A stretch of 64,000 nt of DNA from an uncultured Bacteroidota bacterium (lineage in GTDB: Bacteria > Bacteroidota > Bacteroidia > UKL13-3): the NCBI GenBank assembly GCA_903910445.1, contig CAIVZR010000034.1:23568-87567 (forward strand), written 5' to 3'. Below the pieces are notes generated by a model. The model ran no database searches and was not told the origin of the DNA. It saw only the letters and a list, made by a program, of their open reading frames with translations. Both the position numbers and the translations under genes were made by a program. Positions 7,107 to 15,975 of the stretch are shown here, piece by piece. Each line of letters opens with the position of its first letter. Positions within the stretch are counted from its first letter, which is position 1.

Positions 7107-8831
7107 TTACTCCACTACAATTTTAGAAGTGCTTTGATATCCATCCTTTGCTACGATGGATAAATAATAGATGCCTGAAGCGCCGAGTATTCCTGGAGCG
7201 AGTGTGATGTTTCCGCCCTCGAAATTCCCACTCAAAATGCATTGATTCAAATTATTAAAAACCTGATAAGTACCTTGAGGATGTGAGCTTAGGAGGATTT
7301 CTAAACTTCCTTGCCCTGTTGCAAATTTCATTGCATTAAGTATAAGTGGCGACGAAGTGAAAATTGGTTTGGACGTATTAACTCCCGTATACCATGGCAG
7401 TATATGCGTTTCGGCAAAGGTTCTCCAAATGGTTTCAGTATGCACCCCACCATACAAAGCTGAGTCGGCACGGATAAACAAATAAGCCGTTTGAGGCATA
7501 GTTAAATTATTGGTGAGGTAATAAAAGGTTTGTAGGGTCAATCGATCGGTGATGGTCTTCCCAAGTTTGAAATAAATTCTGAGCAAGGCACTCGACCATA
7601 GCTCACTATTATCATAAATATTTCCAGTAAGTGCTTGCGGGTAAATTTTAGGGCTCGCCATATTTCTTCCAACCCAGCCTACGCTTGGATTATTACCATC
7701 CCAAAACGCAAATTTCTTCCAGCCAAACGAATCAATGCTAAATTTATAAGTGGTGGCCATATAATCCATCATGCCCTCTTCAATGGCTTGTCGCTCAAGC
7801 CCATTGGCCGTATTTGGTGAAGCATATTCACGCAAGCTATGCGAATACTCATGTACAATTACTTCTGCATCTTCGGCATCGTCGATGCCACCAGTTCCAT
7901 AAATCAATCCCCAACCTGGTAAGAACATAGAGTTATCATCTTTCTGCCCGTGCGCATCGTAAGGCGTTGGTAAATAACCAATGGTATCGAAGCCAATGCT
8001 GGTAAGGTATTTATGAAAGGTAGTGATATGATAAAAAACCATCACATCTTCAAACTCATGCTGATGGCGAGTATAATCAAACGAAGTATCCTTGCGATAT
8101 ACTGGGTCGTATGAGGTATTCAAATTGTATTTGAACGGGACTAAATAACGATTGCGCAACCAAAATGTATCGAGGTTGAAAGTAGCGGTGACCTGCTTCC
8201 AGATGCGTTCGGCATTTAGAACAGCGACGTCACTATCATTATAATCGATATAAGGCGCTGTATAGGTTTTATGCGCTGTTGTTAGCGGGTCGGTATTAAA
8301 TACCTTTACCCTTACGGTACTGTCTTTTGGGAAGGCATACAAAGCGATATCTGTAGCATTGATAAGGTGATGTTGCGTATCAAAAATTTGTTCTTCTACA
8401 TTTTGTGTTTCCTCATTGTATTTGGTTTGAATGCTCACCGGTATCCATTCGTTATTAAAATACCAGCTAAAACCTTTGTCTAATAATTGCTCTGGCACAT
8501 CTTGAAATACATCATAGATAACTAAAAACTGCGATGTGTTATGATTGAATATCACATTAGCAAATCCATGATAAACAGGGGCCTGATTTTTTAGTTGGCG
8601 AAAATGATATACTGTACTTGCTTCAGTACCTCGGGTGATATTCGCTTCTAACTCGCAATGCAAGGCCGTTTCCAAAAATTGCCCTACCTTCTTTAAATCT
8701 GTTGATTCGCAACTGGTATTGGGGTAATATAAAAAATGTGCCTCCCGATGGGCATAAAATGCACTATTGTTTTGTGATATTCCCTGCATCGTAATGAAGA
8801 TGAGGAGTGAAAGAAGGGTTAGCGTTCGCAT
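7107..8831 (-). CDS. Secreted fungalysin/thermolysin-like zinc metallopeptidase with type IX-like C-terminal tail
   Basis: I chose the ATG at 8831 because it begins a clear signal peptide (MRTLTLLSLLIFITMQGISQ); a TTG three codons upstream is possible. An N-terminal propeptide-like region (about residues 30-180) resembles FTP/PepSY inhibitory domains. The catalytic centre is HEYSH (about residues 327-331), followed about 20 residues later by EEGMMDY, which supplies the third zinc ligand of M4/M36-type gluzincins. The last roughly 75 residues form a small beta domain ending in GIYYLSIVAKDG and STSKIVV, typical of type IX secretion sorting tails. Substrate unknown. Confidence 0.8.
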   Translation of the reverse strand: MRTLTLLSLLIFITMQGISQNNSAFYAHREAHFLYYPNTSCESTDLKKVGQFLETALHCELEANITRGTEASTVYHFRQLKNQAPVYHGFANVIFNHNTSQFLVIYDVFQDVPEQLLDKGFSWYFNNEWIPVSIQTKYNEETQNVEEQIFDTQHHLINATDIALYAFPKDSTVRVKVFNTDPLTTAHKTYTAPYIDYNDSDVAVLNAERIWKQVTATFNLDTFWLRNRYLVPFKYNLNTSYDPVYRKDTSFDYTRHQHEFEDVMVFYHITTFHKYLTSIGFDTIGYLPTPYDAHGQKDDNSMFLPGWGLIYGTGGIDDAEDAEVIVHEYSHSLREYASPNTANGLERQAIEEGMMDYMATTYKFSIDSFGWKKFAFWDGNNPSVGWVGRNMASPKIYPQALTGNIYDNSELWSSALLRIYFKLGKTITDRLTLQTFYYLTNNLTMPQTAYLFIRADSALYGGVHTETIWRTFAETHILPWYTGVNTSKPIFTSSPLILNAMKFATGQGSLEILLSSHPQGTYQVFNNLNQCILSGNFEGGNITLAPGILGASGIYYLSIVAKDGYQSTSKIVVE

Positions 8832-8955
8832 GAAATACAAGGTTACTAAATTAGTTCGTTTATTTTGTTAAATGGTTGCATCTGCAAGGGTAAAATAAAA
8901 AATGCATACCGAAAATTCGATATGCACTCTTTGTATTATTTGATTTGACTCCGTT

Positions 8956-10404
8956 TTAAACGGTATTGATCTTGATTTTCTTTCCAATCTCCACTACATC
9001 ATTCTTGAATTGTTTGTCAGTTTCCATCAAATCGTTTACGGTTTGGCAAGCATGAATAACAGTACTATGGTCGCGGCCTCCAAAGAACATACCAATGGTT
9101 TTTAACGACGACTTGGTAAGGTCTTTAGCGAAGAACATAGAGATTTGACGAGCTTGAACAATTTCGCGTTTACGTGTTTTTGATTTCACTAACTCAACTG
9201 AGATTTTATAATAATCACATACCACTTTTTGTATGTAGTCGATACTGATTTCACGGCTAGAGTTCTTCACAAAATTCTTAATCATCTGCTTGGCTAGGTC
9301 CAGATCAATCTGACGACGATTCAAGGAAGCTTGAGCTAACAATGAAATCATGGCGCCTTCGAGTTCACGGATATTGGTATTGATATTATGAGCTACAAAT
9401 TCAACCACTTCTTGCGGCAATTGTACACCCTCTTGATACATTTTTTGTTTTAATATTTCAATACGTGTTTCGAAATCAGGTGTGGTAAGTTCAGCACTTA
9501 ATCCCCATTTGAAGCGACTCAACAAACGCTCGTCCATTCCTTTCAAATCTTTAGGAGCACGGTCGCTGGTTAAAATCAATTGCTTGCCCGATTGATGCAA
9601 TGCATTGAAAATTTGGAAGAAAATTTCTTGCGTCTTTTCTCTTCCACTTAAAAACTGCACATCATCTAAAATCAAAACATCGATATACTGATAGAAATTC
9701 ATGAAGTCATTGAATTTCTCATTTCTCATGCTATCAACAAACTGATTGGTGAACTTATCAGAACTTACATATAAAACGATTTTGTTTTTATGTAGCTGTT
9801 TGATTTGATTTCCAATAGCGTGTACTAAATGTGTTTTACCCAAACCTACACCACCAAAAATCATCAATGGGTTAAAGGCAGTACCAGCTGGTTTTGCAGC
9901 CACATTAACTCCCGCAGTGCGCGCAAGGCGGTTACTTTCTCCTTCGATAAAACTATCGAATACATAGATAGGATTAAGATTGCTTTCGATATTGTATTTC
10001 TTAATACCAGGTATTACAAACGGGTTCTTAATTGTGGTTCCAACATTGAATGGAATATTTACTTCATTATTCTCATGCTTTTGTCCGTGTGCTGTTGGAA
10101 GATTGATTGTATATGGTTTTGAGTTGTTATTTTCAACAATGATACTGTATTCCAGTCTTCCTTCTTTACCAAGTTCCTGCTTGATGGTTTTACGAAGTAA
10201 TGTAACATAATGTTCTTCCAGCCATTCGTAAAAAAACTGACTGGGAACTTGAATGGTTAAAACATTACTTTCCAATTTTACAGGTACAATCGGCTCGAAC
10301 CACGTTTTGAAGCTTTGTGCAGGTAAATTATCTTGTATCAATTTCAAACAGTTCTGCCATATTGCTGCGTGATTCTTTTCTGTACCTTGTGTGGTCATAG
10401 ACAT
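8956..10404 (-). CDS. dnaA: Chromosomal replication initiator DnaA
   Basis: The protein is 482 residues, normal for DnaA. Domain I is at the N-terminus (WQNCLKLIQ, FKTWFEPI) and domain II is a short linker. The AAA+ domain has Walker A GGVGLGKTH near residues 184-192 and Walker B VLILDDVQF near 241-249, with RLLSRFKWGL as the sensor/arginine-finger region. The C-terminal DNA-binding domain carries the GGRDHSTVIHAC signature. It binds DnaA boxes at oriC and opens the origin. The gene stands alone on the minus strand, 201 bp after the 5'-nucleotidase pair; I see no DnaA-box cluster next to it. Confidence 0.97.
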   Translation of the reverse strand: MSMTTQGTEKNHAAIWQNCLKLIQDNLPAQSFKTWFEPIVPVKLESNVLTIQVPSQFFYEWLEEHYVTLLRKTIKQELGKEGRLEYSIIVENNNSKPYTINLPTAHGQKHENNEVNIPFNVGTTIKNPFVIPGIKKYNIESNLNPIYVFDSFIEGESNRLARTAGVNVAAKPAGTAFNPLMIFGGVGLGKTHLVHAIGNQIKQLHKNKIVLYVSSDKFTNQFVDSMRNEKFNDFMNFYQYIDVLILDDVQFLSGREKTQEIFFQIFNALHQSGKQLILTSDRAPKDLKGMDERLLSRFKWGLSAELTTPDFETRIEILKQKMYQEGVQLPQEVVEFVAHNINTNIRELEGAMISLLAQASLNRRQIDLDLAKQMIKNFVKNSSREISIDYIQKVVCDYYKISVELVKSKTRKREIVQARQISMFFAKDLTKSSLKTIGMFFGGRDHSTVIHACQTVNDLMETDKQFKNDVVEIGKKIKINTV

Positions 10405-10605
10405 TTTCGTAATTAGTAAACTCTTCTTATATAATATGTAAAATCTCCCCCCGCCCCTGCAAAATATTAAAGCCTATTTTTCCTTGATGACAAAATTTAA
10501 GTGTTCAAAAATTATGTCAGTTATTTTGTTATCAATAAAATAATGTTGAGATGTAGGTTTTAAATACTGTTGTAAAAATGAAGTAAAAAATATTCATAAA
10601 AAAAT

Positions 10606-11568
10606 TTATTTTGGATTATTTTGATTTGTTTTTTTAGCAACAACAACAGTATGATGTTTTGACCATTTTCTCTTTGATTTTTTCTCAAGAAAAAAATCAA
10701 CTCTGCCTAAATTTATCCCTGCCCAACCCACTTGAAAAATTAAAACTTCATTTCCCGCGCTATTTTTTATACTTGCAGGGGCATCCATAAACGTATGGGT
10801 ATGTCCTCCAATAATTAAATCGATATCTTTTGTCTGTGCTGCCAATATTTCATCACTCACAATATTCTCCTTATACTTGTAACCCAAGTGGGATAAGCAT
10901 ATTACGATTTCGCAATGTTCTTCTTCTTTTAGTATAGCAACCGTTTTTTTTGCAGTTTCTATTGGGTCGTTGTATTGTGTCTCTCCGTACATTTTGGCAG
11001 GTACCAACCCATCGAGCTTTATACCAATTCCAAATACCCCAATTCTAACTCCGTCTTTTACAAAAACTTGATAGGGTTTAAATTTATCTTTTAATAAGGT
11101 ATTACTGAAGTTGTAATTTGCATTTAAAATTGGGAAATTTGCATGTACTAATTGCTTGTTTAATCCATCCAATCCTGCATCAAAATCATGGTTGCCTAAG
11201 GTACCTGCATCGTACCCCATTTTGCTCATCAAACGGTACTCCAACTCACCTCCGTAAAAATTAAAATAGGGGGTTCCTTGAAAAACATCTCCGTCATCAA
11301 GTAATAATACGTTTTTTTCCTGCTTACGAATTTCATTGATAATACTCGCCCGATAAACTGCCCCTCCCATACCCGAAAATTTACCTCCATCCTCTGGGAA
11401 TGGTTCAATTCTACTATGCCAATCGTTGGTATGTAAAATGGTAATTTTTGTATATGCATCGGTATTGGCCAACAAGCTCGTAGGGAAGCTATAGAAGGCC
11501 AGAAAAGCTCCCGCACCCGCAATATCACGAATAAACTTTCTTCTACTTTTGTAGTTGTACTCTTCCAT
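10606..11568 (-). CDS. 5'-nucleotidase N-terminal metallophosphoesterase domain protein with Tat-type signal
   Basis: The 320-residue protein matches the catalytic half of UshA-type nucleotidases. It has HTNDWHSR, DDGDVFQGTP, LGNHDFD, SHLGY and GGHTHT, the five metal-binding and phosphate-binding blocks of a calcineurin-like phosphoesterase. The N-terminus holds SRRKFIRD followed by a hydrophobic stretch and LLANT, which looks like a twin-arginine export signal. The C-terminal substrate-specificity domain is missing and is encoded just upstream as a separate protein, overlapping by 26 bp in another frame. Together they probably make a periplasmic nucleotide-salvage enzyme. Confidence 0.85.
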   Translation of the reverse strand: MEEYNYKSRRKFIRDIAGAGAFLAFYSFPTSLLANTDAYTKITILHTNDWHSRIEPFPEDGGKFSGMGGAVYRASIINEIRKQEKNVLLLDDGDVFQGTPYFNFYGGELEYRLMSKMGYDAGTLGNHDFDAGLDGLNKQLVHANFPILNANYNFSNTLLKDKFKPYQVFVKDGVRIGVFGIGIKLDGLVPAKMYGETQYNDPIETAKKTVAILKEEEHCEIVICLSHLGYKYKENIVSDEILAAQTKDIDLIIGGHTHTFMDAPASIKNSAGNEVLIFQVGWAGINLGRVDFFLEKKSKRKWSKHHTVVVAKKTNQNNPK

Positions 11569-12277
11569 CAGCAGTATAGTTTAAGGGTTGTGGATGTGAT
11601 TTGAAATATTCGAAAAGCATATCACGCAGTTTCACGCTTTTTAATTCTTTGGGAACATCTTTTAAGAAGTTCATATTATCGCCCCCATTGGCTAAATAGT
11701 CGTTGGTAGCATACACATATTGATGAGCGAGCACCAAGGCTTCATTATTAACGGTAATATTGATGGGTTTATTATCTTGTATTGTATATCGTACGCCCGA
11801 TATTGGATCACCTCCTCGCTTGGCACTGTATTCTAATATTTTGAATAGGGTATTGCCATCAATAGTCATCACCACAATTTCATTGTCAAATGGCATCAAC
11901 TCATAAATGGTAGTTACTTTGATAGGCCCCGCTGCAATACCTTGAATTCGAAGTCCGCCACTATTGAAAAAAGACACATCTATTTTTTTGTGATATAATT
12001 TCTCGGCCTCTTCTCTGATGGCGTCTGCAAAAAAATCGCCCAAACTTCCTTCCGGCTTTTTGCTTGAGAGCGTAATGGCATTGGTGCCAATTATCGCATT
12101 CATTTGCGAATCGAGTGCGTTCTTGTAAGGTGCTATGATTCCTATAATTGAAGTATCAGCACTAACGGCCTGTTTCTTCGTCTCAATATGGTATTCATCC
12201 CATTGTATCTGTGTGGTATGATAAGTCTTGCAAGCAGCAAGAAGCATCAAGAGCAGATAAATGGTTTTTTTGTACAT
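11543..12277 (-). CDS. 5'-nucleotidase C-terminal domain lipoprotein
   Basis: This 244-residue lipoprotein (MLLAACKTY lipobox) consists of the UshA C-terminal, substrate-binding domain. Visible blocks are GSLGDFFADAIREEA, SFFNSGGLR, TIYELMPFDNEIV and YVYATNDYLANGGDN. It lacks all metallophosphoesterase motifs. It is the first gene of a two-gene unit whose second gene encodes the matching catalytic half, so the canonical single-chain enzyme is split and in reversed gene order. The lipid anchor suggests it tethers the catalytic half to a membrane; that is inference. It is divergent from ffh. Confidence 0.83.
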   Translation of the reverse strand: MYKKTIYLLLMLLAACKTYHTTQIQWDEYHIETKKQAVSADTSIIGIIAPYKNALDSQMNAIIGTNAITLSSKKPEGSLGDFFADAIREEAEKLYHKKIDVSFFNSGGLRIQGIAAGPIKVTTIYELMPFDNEIVVMTIDGNTLFKILEYSAKRGGDPISGVRYTIQDNKPINITVNNEALVLAHQYVYATNDYLANGGDNMNFLKDVPKELKSVKLRDMLFEYFKSHPQPLNYTADGRVQLQK

Positions 12278-12391
12278 GTTTATTTTGTGGGTGCAAATAT
12301 GTGAAGAAGAGGTTGAATAAAAATATTATTTTTTATGTTTTTAATCATTACATTGATAGCAAAAAAACTAGAAGAAAATTGGCAATTGACG

Positions 12392-12422
12392 TTGCCTGCA
12401 AATGTATTAATCAGTAAATTCG
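12392..12422 (+). promoter_or_regulatory. Promoter of ffh
   Basis: TTG at 12392-12394, a 20-nt gap and TAAATTCG at 12415-12422 match the Bacteroidota pattern. It gives a leader of about 20 nt to the ATG at 12449 and argues against the longer upstream reading frame starting at 12335. Confidence 0.55.
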
Positions 12423-12448
12423 CACTTCTAAAAAAAATACTGTGTTTT

Positions 12449-13783
12449 ATGTTCGATAACCTGAGTAGTAAACTTGACAGAGCCTTTAAAGTATTAAAAG
12501 GGCAGGGTAGAATTACAGAAATAAATGTAGCCGAAACGGTTAAGGAAATTCGTCGTGCATTGCTCGATGCCGATGTAAATTATAAAATAGCGAAAGAGTT
12601 TACTGATAAGGTTAAACTAGAAGCGCTCGGTCAAAATGTATTGACCTCTGTATCACCGGGTCAGCTCATGGTGAAAATCATGCAGGATGAACTTACGGAA
12701 TTAATGGGCGGACAAGCACGCGATATTAATATCAAAGGCAATCCAACAGTGATTTTGATGAGTGGTTTGCAAGGTAGTGGTAAAACTACTTTCTCAGGTA
12801 AGCTGGCCAAGCTCCTCAAAGAAAAACGCGGAAAGAATCCATTGCTCGTTGCCTGCGATATTTATCGTCCGGCTGCGATTGATCAATTGCAAGTATTGGG
12901 CGAACAAATTGGTGTGAAGGTATATGCCGAGCCCGACAATAAAGATGCAGTAAAAATAGCTACCAATGCACTGAAAGAAGCCAAGCTATTGGGTGTTCAC
13001 GATGTTGTAATTATTGATACCGCGGGTCGTTTGGCCATCGATGAGCAAATGATGGATGAGATTGCTCGAATCAAGGCAGCCGTTAATCCTAATGAGATTT
13101 TATTTGTAGTCGATTCGATGACGGGTCAGGATGCCGTGAATACCGCCAAGGCCTTCAACGATCGATTGAATTTTGACGGAGTAATCCTTACAAAACTCGA
13201 TGGTGATACCCGTGGTGGCGCTGCCCTCTCTATTATGAGTGTGGTGCAAAAGCCAATTAAGTTTGTAGGTATGGGCGAGAAACTCGATGCAATCGATGTA
13301 TTCTATCCCGATCGTATGGCTTCCCGTATTTTGGGAATGGGTGATATCGTGAGTTTGGTTGAAAAAGCACAAGAGAATTTCAATCAGGAAGAAGCCTCAC
13401 GACTCGCTAAGAAAATTAGCAAGAACGAATTTAACTTTGATGACTTCTTATCACAACTGGCTCAAATCAAGAAAATGGGAAATATCAAAGATCTCATGGG
13501 CATGATTCCAGGTGTTGGTAAGGCAATTAAAGATATTGATATCGATGAAAATTCTTTCAAAGGGATTGAAGCCATCATCACCAGTATGACCCCAGAAGAA
13601 CGCCGTAGCCCAGATACATTCACTGGTTCACGCCGTCAACGGGTGGCCAAAGGAAGCGGTCGCTCAATACAAGAAGTAAACGACCTCATCAAGCAATTTG
13701 AAGAAATGCGCAAGATGATGAAAACCATGAACAAATTCCAAGGCATGGGTCGTAGCTTGAAAAACATGCCGATGTTTAAATAA
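12449..13783 (+). CDS. ffh: Signal recognition particle GTPase Ffh (SRP54)
   Basis: The frame is open further upstream, but the ATG at 12449 begins the conserved MFDNLSSKLDRAF of Ffh and lies just after the promoter, so I use it (444 residues). The N domain is a four-helix bundle (VKEIRRALLDADVNY). The G domain has GLQGSGKTT, DIYRPAAIDQL, DTAGR and TKLDGD. The C-terminal M domain is methionine-rich, with MGNIKDLMGMIPG and repeated KMM/M-rich helices, and binds signal peptides and SRP RNA. It directs nascent membrane proteins to FtsY. mrp follows about 100 bp downstream. Confidence 0.96.
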   Translation: MFDNLSSKLDRAFKVLKGQGRITEINVAETVKEIRRALLDADVNYKIAKEFTDKVKLEALGQNVLTSVSPGQLMVKIMQDELTELMGGQARDINIKGNPTVILMSGLQGSGKTTFSGKLAKLLKEKRGKNPLLVACDIYRPAAIDQLQVLGEQIGVKVYAEPDNKDAVKIATNALKEAKLLGVHDVVIIDTAGRLAIDEQMMDEIARIKAAVNPNEILFVVDSMTGQDAVNTAKAFNDRLNFDGVILTKLDGDTRGGAALSIMSVVQKPIKFVGMGEKLDAIDVFYPDRMASRILGMGDIVSLVEKAQENFNQEEASRLAKKISKNEFNFDDFLSQLAQIKKMGNIKDLMGMIPGVGKAIKDIDIDENSFKGIEAIITSMTPEERRSPDTFTGSRRQRVAKGSGRSIQEVNDLIKQFEEMRKMMKTMNKFQGMGRSLKNMPMFK

Positions 13784-13887
13784 TTTATTGAGATAGAATC
13801 TTTAATAAATACACATTTCATTTTACAAATACATCCAGGATTGCATCTCGCATCCTTAAAATTATAACCGAATAACGCACCCAACCC

Positions 13888-14961
13888 ATGACTGAAAAAG
13901 AGATATTAAAAGCCCTGATGAATGTGGAGGATCCTGATTTGAAAAAGGATATCGTAACCCTTGGTATGGTTAGAAATTTGGTGATTGAAGGAAAGAAAGT
14001 TTCATTCACCATCGTACTCACCACACCAGCCTGCCCTATGAAGGAAATGATTCAGCGTGCGAGCGAAAATGCGGTGAAACTATTGGTTGATAAAGAAGCG
14101 GAAGTCCATATCACGATGAGTAGTGAAGTAACTACTTTGCGTGATAAACATACCATCTTACCAGGTGTTAAAAATATTGTTGCCGTGGCTTCAGGTAAAG
14201 GTGGTGTTGGTAAATCAACAGTGGCTGTGAACCTCGCTATTGGCTTGGCTCAACTAGGTGCGAAAGTGGGATTGCTCGATGGTGATATTTATGGCCCCTC
14301 GATTCCAGTGATGCTTGGACTGGAAGATGCCAAACCATTATTGGAAGATATCGACGGAAGAAACGTGATGGTTCCAATTGAAAAATACGGAATCAAAATA
14401 TTATCTATTGGATTTTTGGTTGATCGCTTACAACCTGTGGTATGGCGCGGCCCCATGGTATCCAATGCCATTCGCCAGTTTGTGAATGATGTGAACTGGG
14501 GCGATCTCGATTACCTCGTTATCGATTTGCCTCCTGGAACAGGCGATGTACATATCACCATTTCACAAGCAGCGCATGTAAGCGGCGTGGTGATGGTTAC
14601 TACGCCTCAGGAAGTGAGTTTGAGCGATTGCCGCAAAGCAGTGAATATGTTTGCCATGCAAGGAATAAATATTCCTATTTTAGGTGTGGTAGAAAACATG
14701 TCTCACTTCACACCTGCCGAACTTCCACAAAACAAATATTATTTATTTGGTAAGGATGGAGGTAAACGTATTGCCGAAGAATTTAATTTGGCCTTCCTTG
14801 GTGAAGTTCCAATTTATCAAAGTATACAGGAAGGAGGTGATACAGGAAACCCTGCGGTACTGGGCACTACACCCGATTCAATAGCATTGCAATCGATTGC
14901 ACAAAACGTGGCACAGCAAATTGCCATGCTCAATGCAACCCCTGCACCAGCGAACGCTTAA
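13888..14961 (+). CDS. apbC: Mrp/ApbC-type P-loop ATPase, iron-sulfur cluster carrier
   Basis: The 357-residue protein has an N-terminal MIP18/DUF59 domain (residues 1-80, with the conserved TTPACP cysteine at 49). The deviant Walker A GKGGVGKST lies at residues 103-111. Further P-loop features are GDIYGPSIP, DLPPGTGD and the VVENMSHF segment. The family carries and transfers [4Fe-4S] clusters. In this protein the usual C-terminal CxxC that bridges the cluster is replaced by FTPAELPQNKYYLFG with no cysteine. The gene lies downstream of ffh on the same strand. Confidence 0.9.
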   Translation: MTEKEILKALMNVEDPDLKKDIVTLGMVRNLVIEGKKVSFTIVLTTPACPMKEMIQRASENAVKLLVDKEAEVHITMSSEVTTLRDKHTILPGVKNIVAVASGKGGVGKSTVAVNLAIGLAQLGAKVGLLDGDIYGPSIPVMLGLEDAKPLLEDIDGRNVMVPIEKYGIKILSIGFLVDRLQPVVWRGPMVSNAIRQFVNDVNWGDLDYLVIDLPPGTGDVHITISQAAHVSGVVMVTTPQEVSLSDCRKAVNMFAMQGINIPILGVVENMSHFTPAELPQNKYYLFGKDGGKRIAEEFNLAFLGEVPIYQSIQEGGDTGNPAVLGTTPDSIALQSIAQNVAQQIAMLNATPAPANA

Positions 14962-15060
14962 GGGGTGCGTGTTATCATCAGCTATTCTTCATAATGTCAA
15001 AAGATTTAACGATACTTGTAGTAAAGCATCCTTGATGCAATTATTGAGTAACCGCAACAA

Positions 15061-15969
15061 ATGCCAATCAATCAACAGGAGATAGAAGCCTACAGTAATC
15101 TAGAAATCATTGCAAAGCAAGTGGTGGAAGGATTTATTACGGGATTACATAAGAGTCCTTTCCATGGCTTCAGCGTTGAGTTTGCCGAGCATCGTATTTA
15201 CAATACTGGCGAAAGCACCCGCTATATCGATTGGAAACTATTTGGACGTACAGATAAACTTTTTGTAAAACGTTTTGAAGAAGAAACAAATCTTCGTTGC
15301 CAAATTTTAATTGATAATTCTTCATCGATGTATTTCCCCGAAGGGATTCACAATAAGATGAAGTTCTCGGTATATGCCGCCGCTGCTATTGTTCACTTAC
15401 TCAAAAAACAACGTGATGCCTTTGGGTTATCGCTCTTTAACGATGAAGTGAATTTTCATGCAGATGCGAAAAGCAGTTTGGTACAACAAAAAATGATCTG
15501 GCATAAACTGGAAGAGCTTCTTGCGAAACCTACCATCACCAAAACAACCAACGTTGCTGGCGCCTTGCATCAAATTGCCGATAGCATTCACAAACGCAGC
15601 ATGGTAGTCATCTTCAGCGATATGATGAATAGCATGGATGATGAAGAGAATATTTTTAATGCCCTACAACATCTTAAATATAATAAACATGAAGTGATGC
15701 TTTTTCATGTGGTAGATAAAAGCAAGGAAATTGATTTTGATTTTGAGAGCCGCCCTTATGAGTTCATCGATTTAGAATCGGGGCAACATGTAAAAGTTCA
15801 TAGCAATGCGGTGAAAGATGCCTATCAAAAGGCAGTAGGAGCTTATGCTGTTGCTTTGCAAAATAAATGTGCGCAGTATAAAATTGATTTTATTGAGGCG
15901 GATATCGCTCGCGGATTTAATCAGGTGCTTACGCCGTATCTCGTGAAGAGAGAAAAAATGATTAAGTAA
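15061..15969 (+). CDS. DUF58 domain protein
   Basis: The 302-residue cytoplasmic protein has the DUF58 hallmarks: GFSVEFAEHRIY, RYIDWKLFGRTDKLFVKRFEEE and a VWA-like core beginning ILIDNSSSMYF (D-x-S-x-S MIDAS). Later blocks are FGLSLFND and VVIFSDMMNS. DUF58 proteins work with MoxR AAA+ ATPases, probably as chaperones for activating metal-binding or secreted proteins. The MoxR gene is close by but on the opposite strand, with fmt between them. There is no membrane segment, unlike some DUF58 proteins. Confidence 0.85.
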   Translation: MPINQQEIEAYSNLEIIAKQVVEGFITGLHKSPFHGFSVEFAEHRIYNTGESTRYIDWKLFGRTDKLFVKRFEEETNLRCQILIDNSSSMYFPEGIHNKMKFSVYAAAAIVHLLKKQRDAFGLSLFNDEVNFHADAKSSLVQQKMIWHKLEELLAKPTITKTTNVAGALHQIADSIHKRSMVVIFSDMMNSMDDEENIFNALQHLKYNKHEVMLFHVVDKSKEIDFDFESRPYEFIDLESGQHVKVHSNAVKDAYQKAVGAYAVALQNKCAQYKIDFIEADIARGFNQVLTPYLVKREKMIK

Positions 15970-15975
15970 TTACGA

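Noticed and set aside
10405..10605. Possible oriC next to dnaA
   Set aside because: Only one loose DnaA-box-like word (TTATCAATA at 10529-10537) was seen, without clustering or an obvious unwinding element, and dnaA is not next to other origin genes such as dnaN.
12335..12448. Extended N-terminus for Ffh from an upstream ATG
   Set aside because: The 38 extra residues resemble no Ffh, and the promoter at 12392-12422 lies inside this stretch, so the start at 12449 is preferred.
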